Assembly: GCA_021648845.1 (NCBI GenBank) | Contig: JAKJHY010000030.1 | Location: 1-64,000 of the forward strand | Direction of reading: 5' to 3' | Source: Mycobacterium sp. MBM | GTDB taxonomy: Bacteria; Actinomycetota; Actinomycetes; Mycobacteriales; Mycobacteriaceae | Length of the DNA: 64,000 nucleotides | Shown: piece after piece, positions 8,490 to 16,847 of the stretch | Position numbering within the stretch: the first letter of the stretch is position 1 | Layout of the letters: each line of letters opens with the position of its first letter | Made by a program: the position numbers and the translations under genes | Notes under the pieces: model-generated | What the model was told of the DNA's origin: nothing | What the model saw: the letters and a program-made list of their open reading frames with translations, nothing else | Databases searched by the model: none

Positions 8490-9514
8490 CAGGAATCAGC
8501 GCACCTTCCGCCTTGATTCTTCACCCACGGAAAGACCACAGTCCGGCCTTGAAGATCACTGGCACGCAACGTTATCCCGCAGAGGTAGTAGTTGATCCAG
8601 CTGCCGTACGCGCCGAGTCGAACCAGCTTCCTGAAATTGCTCGGGGCCTTCTGCAACGCGATGTCGATCTTGTCCTTGTCGGCGTCCAACGGAATGGCCA
8701 GCCGATGGACCTGGTCTACGGCGTCGGCCAGCGGCGGCCTACCGTTGACGAGGAGGTCGGTCAGTGAGGCGGTGCCGTTCTCCAAGGACGCGATGGAGGC
8801 ACCGATTGGGTCGCGGTCCTGCGCCAGGCCGGCGACCAACGCGTCGAGACGCTCGATGGAATCCGCGAATTGACGGTCATCCTCGGCGAGCGTTGCCGTC
8901 AGCGTCCGCATGTTGTCGATCACCTGTTGCAGTACCTCGCTGTGATCGGCCAACGTGTTGGTGAACGTGGATGTCCTGGCCAACAGTGACTCCATTACGC
9001 CGCCCTGGCCCTGCAACACCTGCAGCAGCGACTGCGTCAACGTGTTGACGTCCTCGGCCCGTAAACCCCTGGTAAGTGGCTTCAATCCCCCCAACAGCAC
9101 GTCGAGGTCCAATGCCTGTGCCGTCCGGTCCACGGGAATCTGGCCGCCGGCAGGGAGCACCCGGGTCGACCCGGGTGCGTCGGCCAGTTCGAGGTAACGG
9201 TCGCCGACGAGATTGAGGTAGCGGACCTCCGCGCGGGTGCCAAGAGTCAGAATCACCTTCTGGTCCGTCGTGAACGAAACCATCACAGTCTTGTCGGGAC
9301 GTAGCGTGACGTCCTCGACGGTGCCGACGCGAACTCCGGCCACCCTGACGGAGTCTCCGGACTTCAATCTCGACACGTCGCGGAACACCGCCGAATAGGT
9401 GTTCTGGGAGCCGCCCTGATAGCCGGTGAACATGACGAACAGCAAGACCGTCAGTAGGCCCATCACCAGTGCGAAGGCGGTGAACTTCACCCCCGATGTC
9501 CGTGCGATGCTCAT
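8489..9514 (-). CDS. mceB: MceB, Mce-family lipid-transfer protein
   Basis: A 341-residue protein from ATG 9514, which overlaps the mceA stop as ATGA; an upstream in-frame extension to 9625 is inside mceA and unlike the family. The membrane anchor is at about 10-30. The MCE domain (about 38-112) contains SGDSVRVAGVRVGTVEDVTL and a YLNLVGDRYLEL segment. Cysteines near the C-terminus (CGITLR, GGRCADS) match the position seen in many MceB proteins, where a disulfide is likely. It is a subunit of the Mce tunnel. Confidence 0.93.
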   Translation of the reverse strand: MSIARTSGVKFTAFALVMGLLTVLLFVMFTGYQGGSQNTYSAVFRDVSRLKSGDSVRVAGVRVGTVEDVTLRPDKTVMVSFTTDQKVILTLGTRAEVRYLNLVGDRYLELADAPGSTRVLPAGGQIPVDRTAQALDLDVLLGGLKPLTRGLRAEDVNTLTQSLLQVLQGQGGVMESLLARTSTFTNTLADHSEVLQQVIDNMRTLTATLAEDDRQFADSIERLDALVAGLAQDRDPIGASIASLENGTASLTDLLVNGRPPLADAVDQVHRLAIPLDADKDKIDIALQKAPSNFRKLVRLGAYGSWINYYLCGITLRASDLQGRTVVFPWVKNQGGRCADS

Positions 9515-10704
9515 CCCGGCATGCCGATCTGCGACGAATTGCGAGGCGGACCGTCGATGGGCCCGAACAGCAATTGCTTGAGGCCGTCGGAATTGAGCAC
9601 CAGCCCTTTGTTGCCGTACTTCCATCGATTGCCACCGATGTCCGTGACGACGAATGGCGCGATCTCCTGCGGTTCCAGCGTCGGAAGTCCCACGGCCTCG
9701 CAGTTGGAGCCCCCGGTCGCGGCGACCTTGGGCAGATCCCCGGGGTAGCGGTAACGCTCGATGCCCCAGCCGAATCCGATGGATACCATGATGCCCGGTT
9801 CGGGTAGTGGTTGCCCCTTGGTGAACGGCAGGACTCCCTGCAGAGTGCAGTCCACCGATTGGCGATACTCGTAGAGCAGGTCGGTGGTGGGCACCAAGAG
9901 GCGTAGCAGGTCAGTCAGGGACTGCCGATTGCCACCCAGGACGTCGGTGCCGATGTCAGCCAACCCGATCGCCGAGGTGAGGATGGCGTCGAGATCGCTC
10001 TGACGATCAACGACGGTTTGACTGATGCGGGTGGAACTCTCGAGAGTCTGGACGAGGTCCGGTGCGGCATCGGCATACGCGGCCGTCACCGACGGAAGGG
10101 CCTGCAGGTCGTGACGCAGATTGGGAAGGCTCGGCGCCAGCCGGGCCAGGAAGATGTCGAGATCAGACAGCATCTCCCCGATGCGCTGCCCACGCCCGTC
10201 AAGGGCCTTGGAGAGCTCGGCGAGTGTCTCGTTGAGCTTGGCCGGGTCGACTGCGTCGAGAACGTCGGTCAGCTGTTGAAAGACGGTGTTGATCTCCACG
10301 GTGACGTGTTCGCCCTGCAGCACCTGTCCGGCAGTGAGCGTCGTCGGCGCGGGGTCGGGCGGTGGGACGAGTTCGACGAACTTCGCGCCGAATACCGTCG
10401 AACTTGTGATGTCGGCGGCGACGTTGGATGGAATGAATTGCAGTGTCGAGGGCTCCATGGCGAGGTGTATCGCCGCTCGTCCGTCCGCGAGCGTCTCGAT
10501 CGATGCCACTTTGCCGACGGTGACGCCCTGCATCTTGACTTTTGCATCGGGGTTCATCACCAGCCCTGCGCGTGGCGAGAGCACAATCACGACAGCCGAC
10601 CGGGTGAAGCTACCCCGGAACAGGCCGACGGCGACGCATACCACCACGATGAGCGCCATCACCAGTGCGAGTCCGGCCAGCGGCCGAGCGCGACGCATGC
10701 TCAA
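9511..10704 (-). CDS. mceA: MceA, Mce-family lipid-transfer protein
   Basis: A 397-residue first gene of the Mce set. The N-terminal anchor is at about 10-28 and the MCE domain at about 37-112, with SPRAGLVMNPDAKVKMQGV and STVFGAKFVELV, both typical of the A subunit. The start may be TTG 10704, which has GGGAGG five bases upstream, or ATG 10698, which is too far from that site. In most mycobacteria yrbEA and yrbEB precede mceA in the same operon. Here the preceding gene is an acyl-CoA dehydrogenase, and an operator-like dyad (10729-10753) lies just upstream, so the Mce genes appear to have their own regulated promoter. Confidence 0.93.
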   Translation of the reverse strand: MSMRRARPLAGLALVMALIVVVCVAVGLFRGSFTRSAVVIVLSPRAGLVMNPDAKVKMQGVTVGKVASIETLADGRAAIHLAMEPSTLQFIPSNVAADITSSTVFGAKFVELVPPPDPAPTTLTAGQVLQGEHVTVEINTVFQQLTDVLDAVDPAKLNETLAELSKALDGRGQRIGEMLSDLDIFLARLAPSLPNLRHDLQALPSVTAAYADAAPDLVQTLESSTRISQTVVDRQSDLDAILTSAIGLADIGTDVLGGNRQSLTDLLRLLVPTTDLLYEYRQSVDCTLQGVLPFTKGQPLPEPGIMVSIGFGWGIERYRYPGDLPKVAATGGSNCEAVGLPTLEPQEIAPFVVTDIGGNRWKYGNKGLVLNSDGLKQLLFGPIDGPPRNSSQIGMPG

Positions 10705-10728
10705 CGGCGCCTCCCGCCAATAAACACT

Positions 10729-10753
10729 ATTACAACTTATGACTATATGTTCT
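10729..10753. promoter_or_regulatory. Dyad operator, site 3 (mceA promoter region)
   Basis: ATTACA-N13-TGTTCT in the short AT-rich gap between the acyl-CoA dehydrogenase end (10792) and mceA. The right half is identical to sites 2 and 5. The site begins about 25 bases upstream of the mceA start codon, where a repressor would block the promoter. Confidence 0.6.
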
Positions 10754-10791
10754 ATGCGGCCGTGTGGGAACCCCGACGTTTGCTGTCACCG

Positions 10792-11844
10792 TCACCGTGA
10801 CCGCAGCCAAGCGGAGACGACCGCACGGTGCTCAGGTCGTGTACCTAGCATCGTCGCCCGCGTGGCGGCGCGACGCAGGTGCACGTGTGCTGGGTGCTCC
10901 CATGTGTAGGCGATTCCGCCGAATACCTGTGTCGCCCCCTCCGGTACGCGGCGCAGCGAGTCGATGGCCCAGAATGCGGCCAGCGACACCAGGGCCTCGG
11001 CATCGGGGTGCTGTAGCTCGCAGGCGTCGGCTGCCCGGCTGACCAGTGCGCGCGCGATCTCGATCGCCGAACGCTGGTCGACCAGCCGATGCTTGATCGC
11101 CTGGCGCGCTCCGATCGGCTGCCCGAATGTCGTGCGCAACTTGGCGTACTCCACGGCAGCGTCGTTGGCCGCCGACGCGATCCCGACCATCTCCGCGACC
11201 GTGGCGAGCCGACTGCGGCTCAGCGCGTCGTGGTGGCGGGTCGCAGCGCTCGCACCGGCGGCGATGGGCCGCAAAGGCGCGTTCTCCAGGGTGATCGTCG
11301 CCGAGGGGCCGTGGTCGAGGGGTTGTTCCGGAGTGCGGTGAACACCGCGGCCGCCAACCTCGACAGCACCCAGCACGGGCTCGCCGTCGCGGTACGCCAG
11401 TACCAGCAATCGGTCCGCCACGCCGCCGAACGGGACGATCGGCCAGGTGCCGTTGACTTCGTCACCGACCAACCTGCCGACCTCACCGAGAACCAATGTG
11501 AGCTGATCTGAACTGCGTTGCTCACACCAATTCGCCGCGGCCACAGCCGCGAGCGGGACAGGAAGGGCGGCCGCGCCGGATGCCTCGGCGAGGACGCACA
11601 GTTCGCGCAGAGTGCCGCCGCCACCACCCAGAGTCTCGGCGACGAGGACGTCGGGCCAGCCCATGTCGACAACCGTCTTCCACACGTTGTCGTCGAACGC
11701 GGGCCCCGGCCCGTCAAGTAGCGCCAGGGTGCGTTCGGTGGTCCACGCCTGGGCGAGGATGTCATCGGCAGTCGTGCGGAGTTCGGTGAGTTCGGCTGCG
11801 GTATCGGCGATATCGTCCAGAGACGGGCGCGTGTCACGGGTCAC
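10792..11844 (-). CDS. Acyl-CoA dehydrogenase, smaller partner subunit
   Basis: A 350-residue protein from GTG 11844, overlapping the end of the upstream dehydrogenase gene by 11 bases. It has acyl-CoA dehydrogenase features: an N-terminal helical part with a Gly-rich LGGGGG turn, and a C-terminal helical domain with LRTTFGQPIGARQAIKHRLV and TQVFGGIAYTWEHPAHVHLR. It lacks the SEPDAGSD-type flavin motif seen in its neighbour. Actinobacterial sterol and isoprenoid pathways often use pairs of adjacent dehydrogenases forming mixed tetramers with one FAD site per pair, and the tight coupling here fits this. The reaction would introduce a 2,3 double bond in an acyl-CoA side chain. Confidence 0.88.
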   Translation of the reverse strand: MTRDTRPSLDDIADTAAELTELRTTADDILAQAWTTERTLALLDGPGPAFDDNVWKTVVDMGWPDVLVAETLGGGGGTLRELCVLAEASGAAALPVPLAAVAAANWCEQRSSDQLTLVLGEVGRLVGDEVNGTWPIVPFGGVADRLLVLAYRDGEPVLGAVEVGGRGVHRTPEQPLDHGPSATITLENAPLRPIAAGASAATRHHDALSRSRLATVAEMVGIASAANDAAVEYAKLRTTFGQPIGARQAIKHRLVDQRSAIEIARALVSRAADACELQHPDAEALVSLAAFWAIDSLRRVPEGATQVFGGIAYTWEHPAHVHLRRAATRATMLGTRPEHRAVVSAWLRSR

Positions 11845-13027
11845 GGGGCAGTCCCAACAGTCGCTCGGCGATGACATTGCGCTGAATCTCGGAGGTGCCG
11901 GCGCCGAATGTCGCGGCCCGCATCAGCAGGTAGCTCTTGGCGACGTTGCCCTTCTTGGCTGCAGACGGCGAGCCCGGTTCGAGGGTGCCCGCAGCCCCGG
12001 CCAAGTCCAAGCCGAAATTCGCCATCGCTTGGTCGACCTCGGAGGTCAGCAATTTCGCCATGGACGCTTCGGGTCCGGGGCTCACGCCACGGACGCCGGC
12101 GGCGGTCGCCTGCGCAGCTATCTGACGCAACGCCTCGACCTGCGCGGTGAAGCGCACCAATTGGTCGGTGACAAAAGTGTCGTCGAAACCATTGTTGCTC
12201 AACGCGTTCGGCTCTTTCGACAGGCCGATCAAGATGTCGAGCCTGCGCTCGATTCGGTGCGTGCGACTCTGGCCGACGCGCTCGTATCCCAGTGTTGACT
12301 TGGCGACCCGCCAACCGTCGTGCAGCGGGCCGAGCACGTTTCGTAGTGGGACGCGAGCGTCCTGGAAGAAGACCTCGCTGAACTCGGCGTCGCCGGAGAT
12401 CTGGCGAATGGGGCGCACGTCGATGCCGTCAGTAGCGAGCTCTGCCAGGATGTAGCTGATCCCTTCCCGCGGCTGGGCGTGCGGGTCCGTTCGGGCAAGC
12501 AGGTAGATGCGATTCGCGTAGTGCGCCTTCGATGTCCACACCTTCTGGCCGGTGATCACCAGCTCATCGTCGAGAATCTGAGCGCGGGTGGTCAGGGAGG
12601 CGAGATCGCTGCCTGCATCCGGTTCGCTGAAGCCTTGGCACCAGACGTCTTCGGCCGACAGAATGCGCGGAAGGTAGTAGTCGCGTTGCTCGTCCGTGCC
12701 CCACTGGATGATCGTGGGGCCCAGCTGATTGATCGCGCTGCGGTTGATCGGTTCCGGAGTACGGGCAGCGGCCATCTCGGCGTTGAAGATCAGCTGCTGC
12801 ACCGGAGTGGCTCGGCGGCCGCCGAACTCGGTCGGCCACGAGATGGCCGCCAGTCGGGCATCGTGAAGCTTGCTCTGCCACAACCGCATCCGGTCCAAGC
12901 GTTCCGAATCGTTGCGCGGGACCGACCGGATATCGGCGGTCAGTGCAGTGGCCAGGAAGTCGCGGATCTCATCCCGGAAATCCCGATCGGCCTCAGACAG
13001 GGGGACGCCGTAGTCACGATCCGTCAT
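11834..13027 (-). CDS. Acyl-CoA dehydrogenase, FAD-binding subunit
   Basis: A 397-residue protein from ATG 13027, overlapping the SRPBCC gene stop as ATGA. It carries the flavin/substrate motif CQGFSEPDAGSD and the C-terminal family signature FGAGTSEIQRNVIAERLLG, both well conserved. With the partner encoded directly downstream it probably forms an alpha2beta2 enzyme of the FadE26-27/28-29 type used on steroid side-chain CoA esters. Electrons would go to ETF. Substrate not deducible. It is part of the leftward operon SRPBCC, large subunit, small subunit, possibly continuing into mceA-F. Confidence 0.93.
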   Translation of the reverse strand: MTDRDYGVPLSEADRDFRDEIRDFLATALTADIRSVPRNDSERLDRMRLWQSKLHDARLAAISWPTEFGGRRATPVQQLIFNAEMAAARTPEPINRSAINQLGPTIIQWGTDEQRDYYLPRILSAEDVWCQGFSEPDAGSDLASLTTRAQILDDELVITGQKVWTSKAHYANRIYLLARTDPHAQPREGISYILAELATDGIDVRPIRQISGDAEFSEVFFQDARVPLRNVLGPLHDGWRVAKSTLGYERVGQSRTHRIERRLDILIGLSKEPNALSNNGFDDTFVTDQLVRFTAQVEALRQIAAQATAAGVRGVSPGPEASMAKLLTSEVDQAMANFGLDLAGAAGTLEPGSPSAAKKGNVAKSYLLMRAATFGAGTSEIQRNVIAERLLGLPRDP

Positions 13028-13464
13028 TGGTGGCCTCGCTGCGTGGCCGCGTCGGCCAACCACCCCGCCATCATCGCGTATACCGCTTCGATGGCTTCTC
13101 GGGCTGCGAGCGCTGCTGCTTCGTCGTTGTCTTGCGGGTCATAGTCGACCTCCCACGCGATCTCCGCGCCGTTGCCACCTGCCGCCGGGCGGACGGTGAC
13201 GATCGCCTCGAAGCGGGTTACCGGAAGGGGGCTGTGCGCGATCGAATAGCCGAGCTCCATGCGCTCGTCGTCACGGTGGGTCAGCGTCTCCAGGATCGGC
13301 TGGTCGCCGCTTCCGTTGATCGCGCGGGTCATTCCCAGCCCCTTTCCGTCGATCTCGACGTGATCGACGACGGGGATCCAGCCGATGTCTGCGAAGTCGC
13401 TCAGCAGTGCCCAGACGGCTTCGGCCGGCGCGTCGACGCCCTTGACGACCGCGGTGCGTGGCAT
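13024..13464 (-). CDS. SRPBCC (polyketide cyclase/Bet v1-like) protein
   Basis: A 146-residue protein starting at ATG 13464. The pattern RTAVVKGVDAPAEAVWALLS, with DFADIGWIP and a C-terminal amphipathic helix, is typical of the SRPBCC ligand-binding fold. Such proteins bind hydrophobic molecules in a deep pocket; some are cyclases or dehydratases and most are uncharacterised. It is the first gene of the leftward acyl-CoA dehydrogenase operon and shares a short divergent region, with operator site 4, with the crotonase gene. It probably binds or carries a pathway intermediate. Confidence 0.82.
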   Translation of the reverse strand: MPRTAVVKGVDAPAEAVWALLSDFADIGWIPVVDHVEIDGKGLGMTRAINGSGDQPILETLTHRDDERMELGYSIAHSPLPVTRFEAIVTVRPAAGGNGAEIAWEVDYDPQDNDEAAALAAREAIEAVYAMMAGWLADAATQRGHQ

Positions 13465-13486
13465 GGACGGAACTTTAGCAGTCAAC

Positions 13487-13511
13487 GGAACAAATAATCG
13501 GATAGTGTTCC
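13487..13511. promoter_or_regulatory. Dyad operator, site 4 (SRPBCC / crotonase divergent region)
   Basis: GGAACA-N13-TGTTCC, perfectly symmetric in its outer six bases, in the 85-base gap between the divergent starts at 13464 (minus) and 13550 (plus). This is the cleanest half-site pair of the seven. Confidence 0.68.
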
Positions 13512-13549
13512 GATGTACAGTTCCGCAATTGTGACGGAGGGCCACGGTC

Positions 13550-14446
13550 ATGGGTGACGCGACCAACGGGGGCGGCGACTTTCACGCCGAGGAGGACTGG
13601 GTCCGCTACGAGGTCGCGGAACCACACATCGCGGTCATCACGATTAATCGGGCGGACCGTCGGAACGCGATCCTCTCGCCGGACATGCACGACTTGTTCA
13701 AGGACCGGCTCGACCGGGCGGAGGCCGATGACACCATCAAGGTGGTGGTGCTGGAGGCCGCGGGCAAGGACTTCTCGAGCGGTGACGACGTACGCCGGTT
13801 GCCTGTGGAGCAGGCTGGTCTGACCAAGGGCAAACGGTTGCCGCAGACGGCGCGGATGGGCAACGCGCGGCGTCTGCACCGCCACCTGACGAATTGGCTG
13901 GAGTTTCCGAAGACCGTCATCGCGGCGTGTCAGGGTGCCACGCTCGGTGCCGGGATGAACCTGGCGCTGGCCGCTGACATCCTGGTGGTGGCCGATGACA
14001 TGTACCTGGCCCGGCCCCAGGCCCGCATTGGGTTCGCCGGATTCTCCACCGCGATGCCGCTCGCGCTGCTCAAGCTCGGTCCTAATCGCGGCTACGAGGC
14101 GATGGTCACCGGACGGAAGGTGCCCGCCGCCGAGCTCAAGGAGTGGGGCGTGGCGGCCTCTGTCGTGCCATCGGACCGCTTGCACGATGAAGCCATGCGG
14201 TACGCGCGTGCGATCGCCCATCACTCGGCCGATGGATTGATGGTCGGCAAGCATGCGCTGATCACGTTCTGGAATGCCGTCGGGATGGCTCAGTTCGCGG
14301 ACTGGGTGCCCATGGGCCACAGCGTGTTCTCGAATCTGTCGTGGCGCGACGACGAGTTCAATTTCATGAAAGAGCGTTCCGCGCGCGGTGGCCGCGAGGC
14401 TATGGCGGAGTTGGAGCGGCGCTACTCGGAATGGGGATTCGAGTAA
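13550..14446 (+). CDS. Crotonase-family protein lacking the usual catalytic glutamates
   Basis: A 298-residue enoyl-CoA hydratase/isomerase-fold protein; GGAGG lies nine bases before ATG 13550. The oxyanion-hole segments are present: DFSSGDD (75-80) and GATLGAGMNLALAADI (129 on). The two glutamates used by classical hydratases, after the GGG turn and in the FGQPE segment, appear as Asn137 and Gln157 (LARPQARIGF). It may therefore catalyse a different crotonase reaction, such as hydrolysis, ring or C-C cleavage, or isomerisation, rather than simple hydration. The gene begins a rightward run; a further operator lies between it and the next gene. Confidence 0.88.
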   Translation: MGDATNGGGDFHAEEDWVRYEVAEPHIAVITINRADRRNAILSPDMHDLFKDRLDRAEADDTIKVVVLEAAGKDFSSGDDVRRLPVEQAGLTKGKRLPQTARMGNARRLHRHLTNWLEFPKTVIAACQGATLGAGMNLALAADILVVADDMYLARPQARIGFAGFSTAMPLALLKLGPNRGYEAMVTGRKVPAAELKEWGVAASVVPSDRLHDEAMRYARAIAHHSADGLMVGKHALITFWNAVGMAQFADWVPMGHSVFSNLSWRDDEFNFMKERSARGGREAMAELERRYSEWGFE

Positions 14447-14451
14447 TCACA

Positions 14452-14476
14452 TATACAGATAGTGTGCATCTGTTCT
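14452..14476. promoter_or_regulatory. Dyad operator, site 5 (before SDR)
   Basis: TATACA-N13-TGTTCT, five bases after the crotonase stop. The inner bases extend the symmetry: ACAGAT and ATCTGT flank a seven-base centre. Located 36 bases before the SDR start codon, it implies a second promoter for the SDR-Rieske-DUF35-Ltp operon. Confidence 0.65.
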
Positions 14477-14512
14477 GTATGCTGATGCGAAGTCGTCGGA
14501 CGAGGAGTAGTG

Positions 14513-15418
14513 ATGGGTGTTCTTGATGGCCGAAAAGCACTGGTGACCGGTGCTGGTCGCGGAATCGGTGCCGCCGTCGCCGAGGGTCTGGCGGCGCAGG
14601 GTGCCGTCGTGATGGTGTCGGATGCCGGTGTTGCGGTCGACGGCAGCGGCCGCGATGCGGGCCCAGCCGAGGCGGTGGCTGCCGCGATCAATGAGCGTGG
14701 AGGCAAGGCGTTTCCCGATGTCACCGACATCACCGACTTCGCGGCGTGCGAGGACTTGATCAACCGGGCGGCGACCACGCTCGGGGGTTTCGACATCATG
14801 GTGAACGCCGCAGGCATCTTGCGTGACGGCATGGTGTTCAAGATGAGCGAACAGGACTTCGACTCTGTCATCGCAGTCCACCTGAAGGGAACGTTCAACC
14901 TGACGCGCCACGCATCCGCCTGGTGGCGAGAGAATCGGGGCGGTCAGTATCGCCTGATCAACTTCACCTCGATGTCCGGCTTACAGGGTGCGCCAAGCCA
15001 ACCCAACTATGCCGCCGCGAAGATGGGCATCGTCGGATTGACCTTCTCGTGCGCGAATGCCCTCAAGGGGTACGGCGTGCGCTGCAATGCCATCGCGCCG
15101 ATCGCCGGAACCCGCATGACGCAGGGCATCAAGGGCGGCGGCAGCATGGACTACTCCTCGGAGAACAAGCGCCTCGCCCCGGAGAACGTGGTTCCCCCGG
15201 TGGTCTACCTCGCCAGCGAGCAGTCCGAGTGGCTCAACCGACGAGTGATCTTCGCAGGCAACGGGCGGATCAGCCTGATGTCCAACCCCGTCGTCGAACG
15301 CGAGATCGTCTCGGCGTCGGGGACCTGGGACGTTCCGAGCGCGTTCACCGAGATCGAAACGTCGTTCAAAGAAGCGGTGCTCTATCCCAACATCTTCGAC
15401 AAACCGCCCGCGGGCTGA
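14513..15418 (+). CDS. Short-chain dehydrogenase/reductase (17beta-HSD4-like)
   Basis: A 301-residue SDR. ATG 14513 is preceded by GAGGAG at ideal distance. The cofactor motif is TGAGRGIG (12-19), the structural NAAG is at 98-101, and the catalytic residues are Ser153/155, Tyr166 and Lys170 (YAAAK). Its length and C-terminal extension resemble the dehydrogenase part of peroxisomal multifunctional enzyme 2, which oxidises 3-hydroxyacyl-CoA esters of branched and steroid side chains. This fits a position after hydration and before retro-aldol or thiolytic cleavage. First gene of a four-gene operon with Rieske oxygenase, DUF35 and Ltp-like proteins. Confidence 0.9.
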   Translation: MGVLDGRKALVTGAGRGIGAAVAEGLAAQGAVVMVSDAGVAVDGSGRDAGPAEAVAAAINERGGKAFPDVTDITDFAACEDLINRAATTLGGFDIMVNAAGILRDGMVFKMSEQDFDSVIAVHLKGTFNLTRHASAWWRENRGGQYRLINFTSMSGLQGAPSQPNYAAAKMGIVGLTFSCANALKGYGVRCNAIAPIAGTRMTQGIKGGGSMDYSSENKRLAPENVVPPVVYLASEQSEWLNRRVIFAGNGRISLMSNPVVEREIVSASGTWDVPSAFTEIETSFKEAVLYPNIFDKPPAG

Positions 15419-15437
15419 GCGCCGGAAGGGATGCGCG

Positions 15438-16847
15438 ATGAGTGCCAGTGACGACGCCGCCGAACCGATGTTCAACGGGAAGGTACCGCCCAAGTACGCC
15501 TGCGGGGAGACCTTCGTGCCGAAGACCCGCTATATCGATCCTGAGTTTCTCCAACTCGAGCTCGAGCGGCTGTTCACTGCGGTGTGGCAACCGGCATGCC
15601 GTGAGGAGGAGATCCCCGACGCGGGGAGCTTCTACGAGTACGTCATCGGCAGGCAGTCGATCATGGTGGTGCGTCAGAAGGACTCGAGCATCAAGGCCTT
15701 CTACAACGCCTGTACCCACCGCGGCATGAAGGTCGTGCGCGGCGCAGGGTGTGCGGCCGGTGGCGATCTACGATGCGCATTCCACGGCTGGCGATTCGGG
15801 CTGGACGGGCGCTCGGCGTTCGTCCCTTCCCGCGACGAGTTCCTCCACCGCCCGCGCGAGCAGTGGTCGCTGCGGCCGGTCTCGGTGGGGACCTGGGGCG
15901 GCTGGGTTTTCGTCAGCATGGCCGACAACCCCCAGGACCTCCTGGAATGGCTGGACCCGCTTCCGACAGCATTGGAGCCGTTCCGACTGCAGGACATGAG
16001 ATTTCGGTGGCGCAAGCGCACCACGCTGGCAGCGAACTATAAAACGGTGATCGACGCGTTCATCGAGGGTTATCACACGCCCGGCACGCATCCCCAGACG
16101 CTGCGTCCAGTGCAGGGGCCACGGCCGTCGGCGGAGCCGGCGCCGCCGCAGGAGTACGTCTATGCGCCGTACACCCCGACGATCCCCTATCGAAACCACT
16201 CCCGCTTCATCTACACCGCCCGCCCAGACAGCGGCGACCGGGACAGTGCGCGCAAGGAGCAGGCGGCGCGACCTGAGGTGTTCGCGAACTCGATGAAATA
16301 CAACTACCTCGAAGTCGGCTCACTGGTGACTGAACGTGACTACCGTGCCGCGCAGCAGTTGGCCACGATGGAACCCGGAACCGCTCCGCCGTTTGTGCTG
16401 TACCACCAATTGTGCGAGGAGTTGGCGCTGGCCGAGGGTGTCGACTTCCCCAGGATGACGATGGAACAGTACTTCGCCGGCAACGGCGACTGGCACGTGT
16501 TCCCGACGCTGGTGATCCTCGTCGAGAAGTCCTGTGTGCTCGGGTACCGGATGCTCCCGGACTCCGAGGACCCCAACCGCTGTGTGTTCGAGATGTTCTC
16601 GCTGGAGCACTTCGCACCCGGAGAGGTGCCGGAGACCAGTTGGCTCGAGGTGGAACGCTGGCAGGACCACGACGGCTGGGGTGAGCTGCCCACCCAAGAC
16701 CTCAAGAACATCGATGCGATCCACGCAGGCATGCACTCGCGGGGATTCGAGGGACTCTGGCTCAACACCGCACAGGAAATGTCGATCCGCAACGAGCACG
16801 CAATAGCCGACCGATTCATCTTCGGCGTCGACGACCGCGATGGCTGA
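15438..16847 (+). CDS. Rieske non-haem iron oxygenase, alpha-type
   Basis: A 469-residue ring-hydroxylating or demethylating oxygenase. The Rieske cluster ligands are CTHRG (C92, H94) and CAFHGW (C113, H116). The mononuclear iron site is H213 and H218 in EGYHTPGTHP, with bridging Asp206 and a late Asp (about 421). It is long for a KshA-type enzyme and closer to phenylpropionate-dioxygenase alpha subunits. No beta subunit or reductase gene is adjacent, so it probably works with a distant ferredoxin/reductase. GGAAGGG precedes ATG 15438, and its end overlaps the DUF35 gene by eight bases. Likely role: hydroxylation of the ring or side chain of the imported compound. Confidence 0.92.
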   Translation: MSASDDAAEPMFNGKVPPKYACGETFVPKTRYIDPEFLQLELERLFTAVWQPACREEEIPDAGSFYEYVIGRQSIMVVRQKDSSIKAFYNACTHRGMKVVRGAGCAAGGDLRCAFHGWRFGLDGRSAFVPSRDEFLHRPREQWSLRPVSVGTWGGWVFVSMADNPQDLLEWLDPLPTALEPFRLQDMRFRWRKRTTLAANYKTVIDAFIEGYHTPGTHPQTLRPVQGPRPSAEPAPPQEYVYAPYTPTIPYRNHSRFIYTARPDSGDRDSARKEQAARPEVFANSMKYNYLEVGSLVTERDYRAAQQLATMEPGTAPPFVLYHQLCEELALAEGVDFPRMTMEQYFAGNGDWHVFPTLVILVEKSCVLGYRMLPDSEDPNRCVFEMFSLEHFAPGEVPETSWLEVERWQDHDGWGELPTQDLKNIDAIHAGMHSRGFEGLWLNTAQEMSIRNEHAIADRFIFGVDDRDG

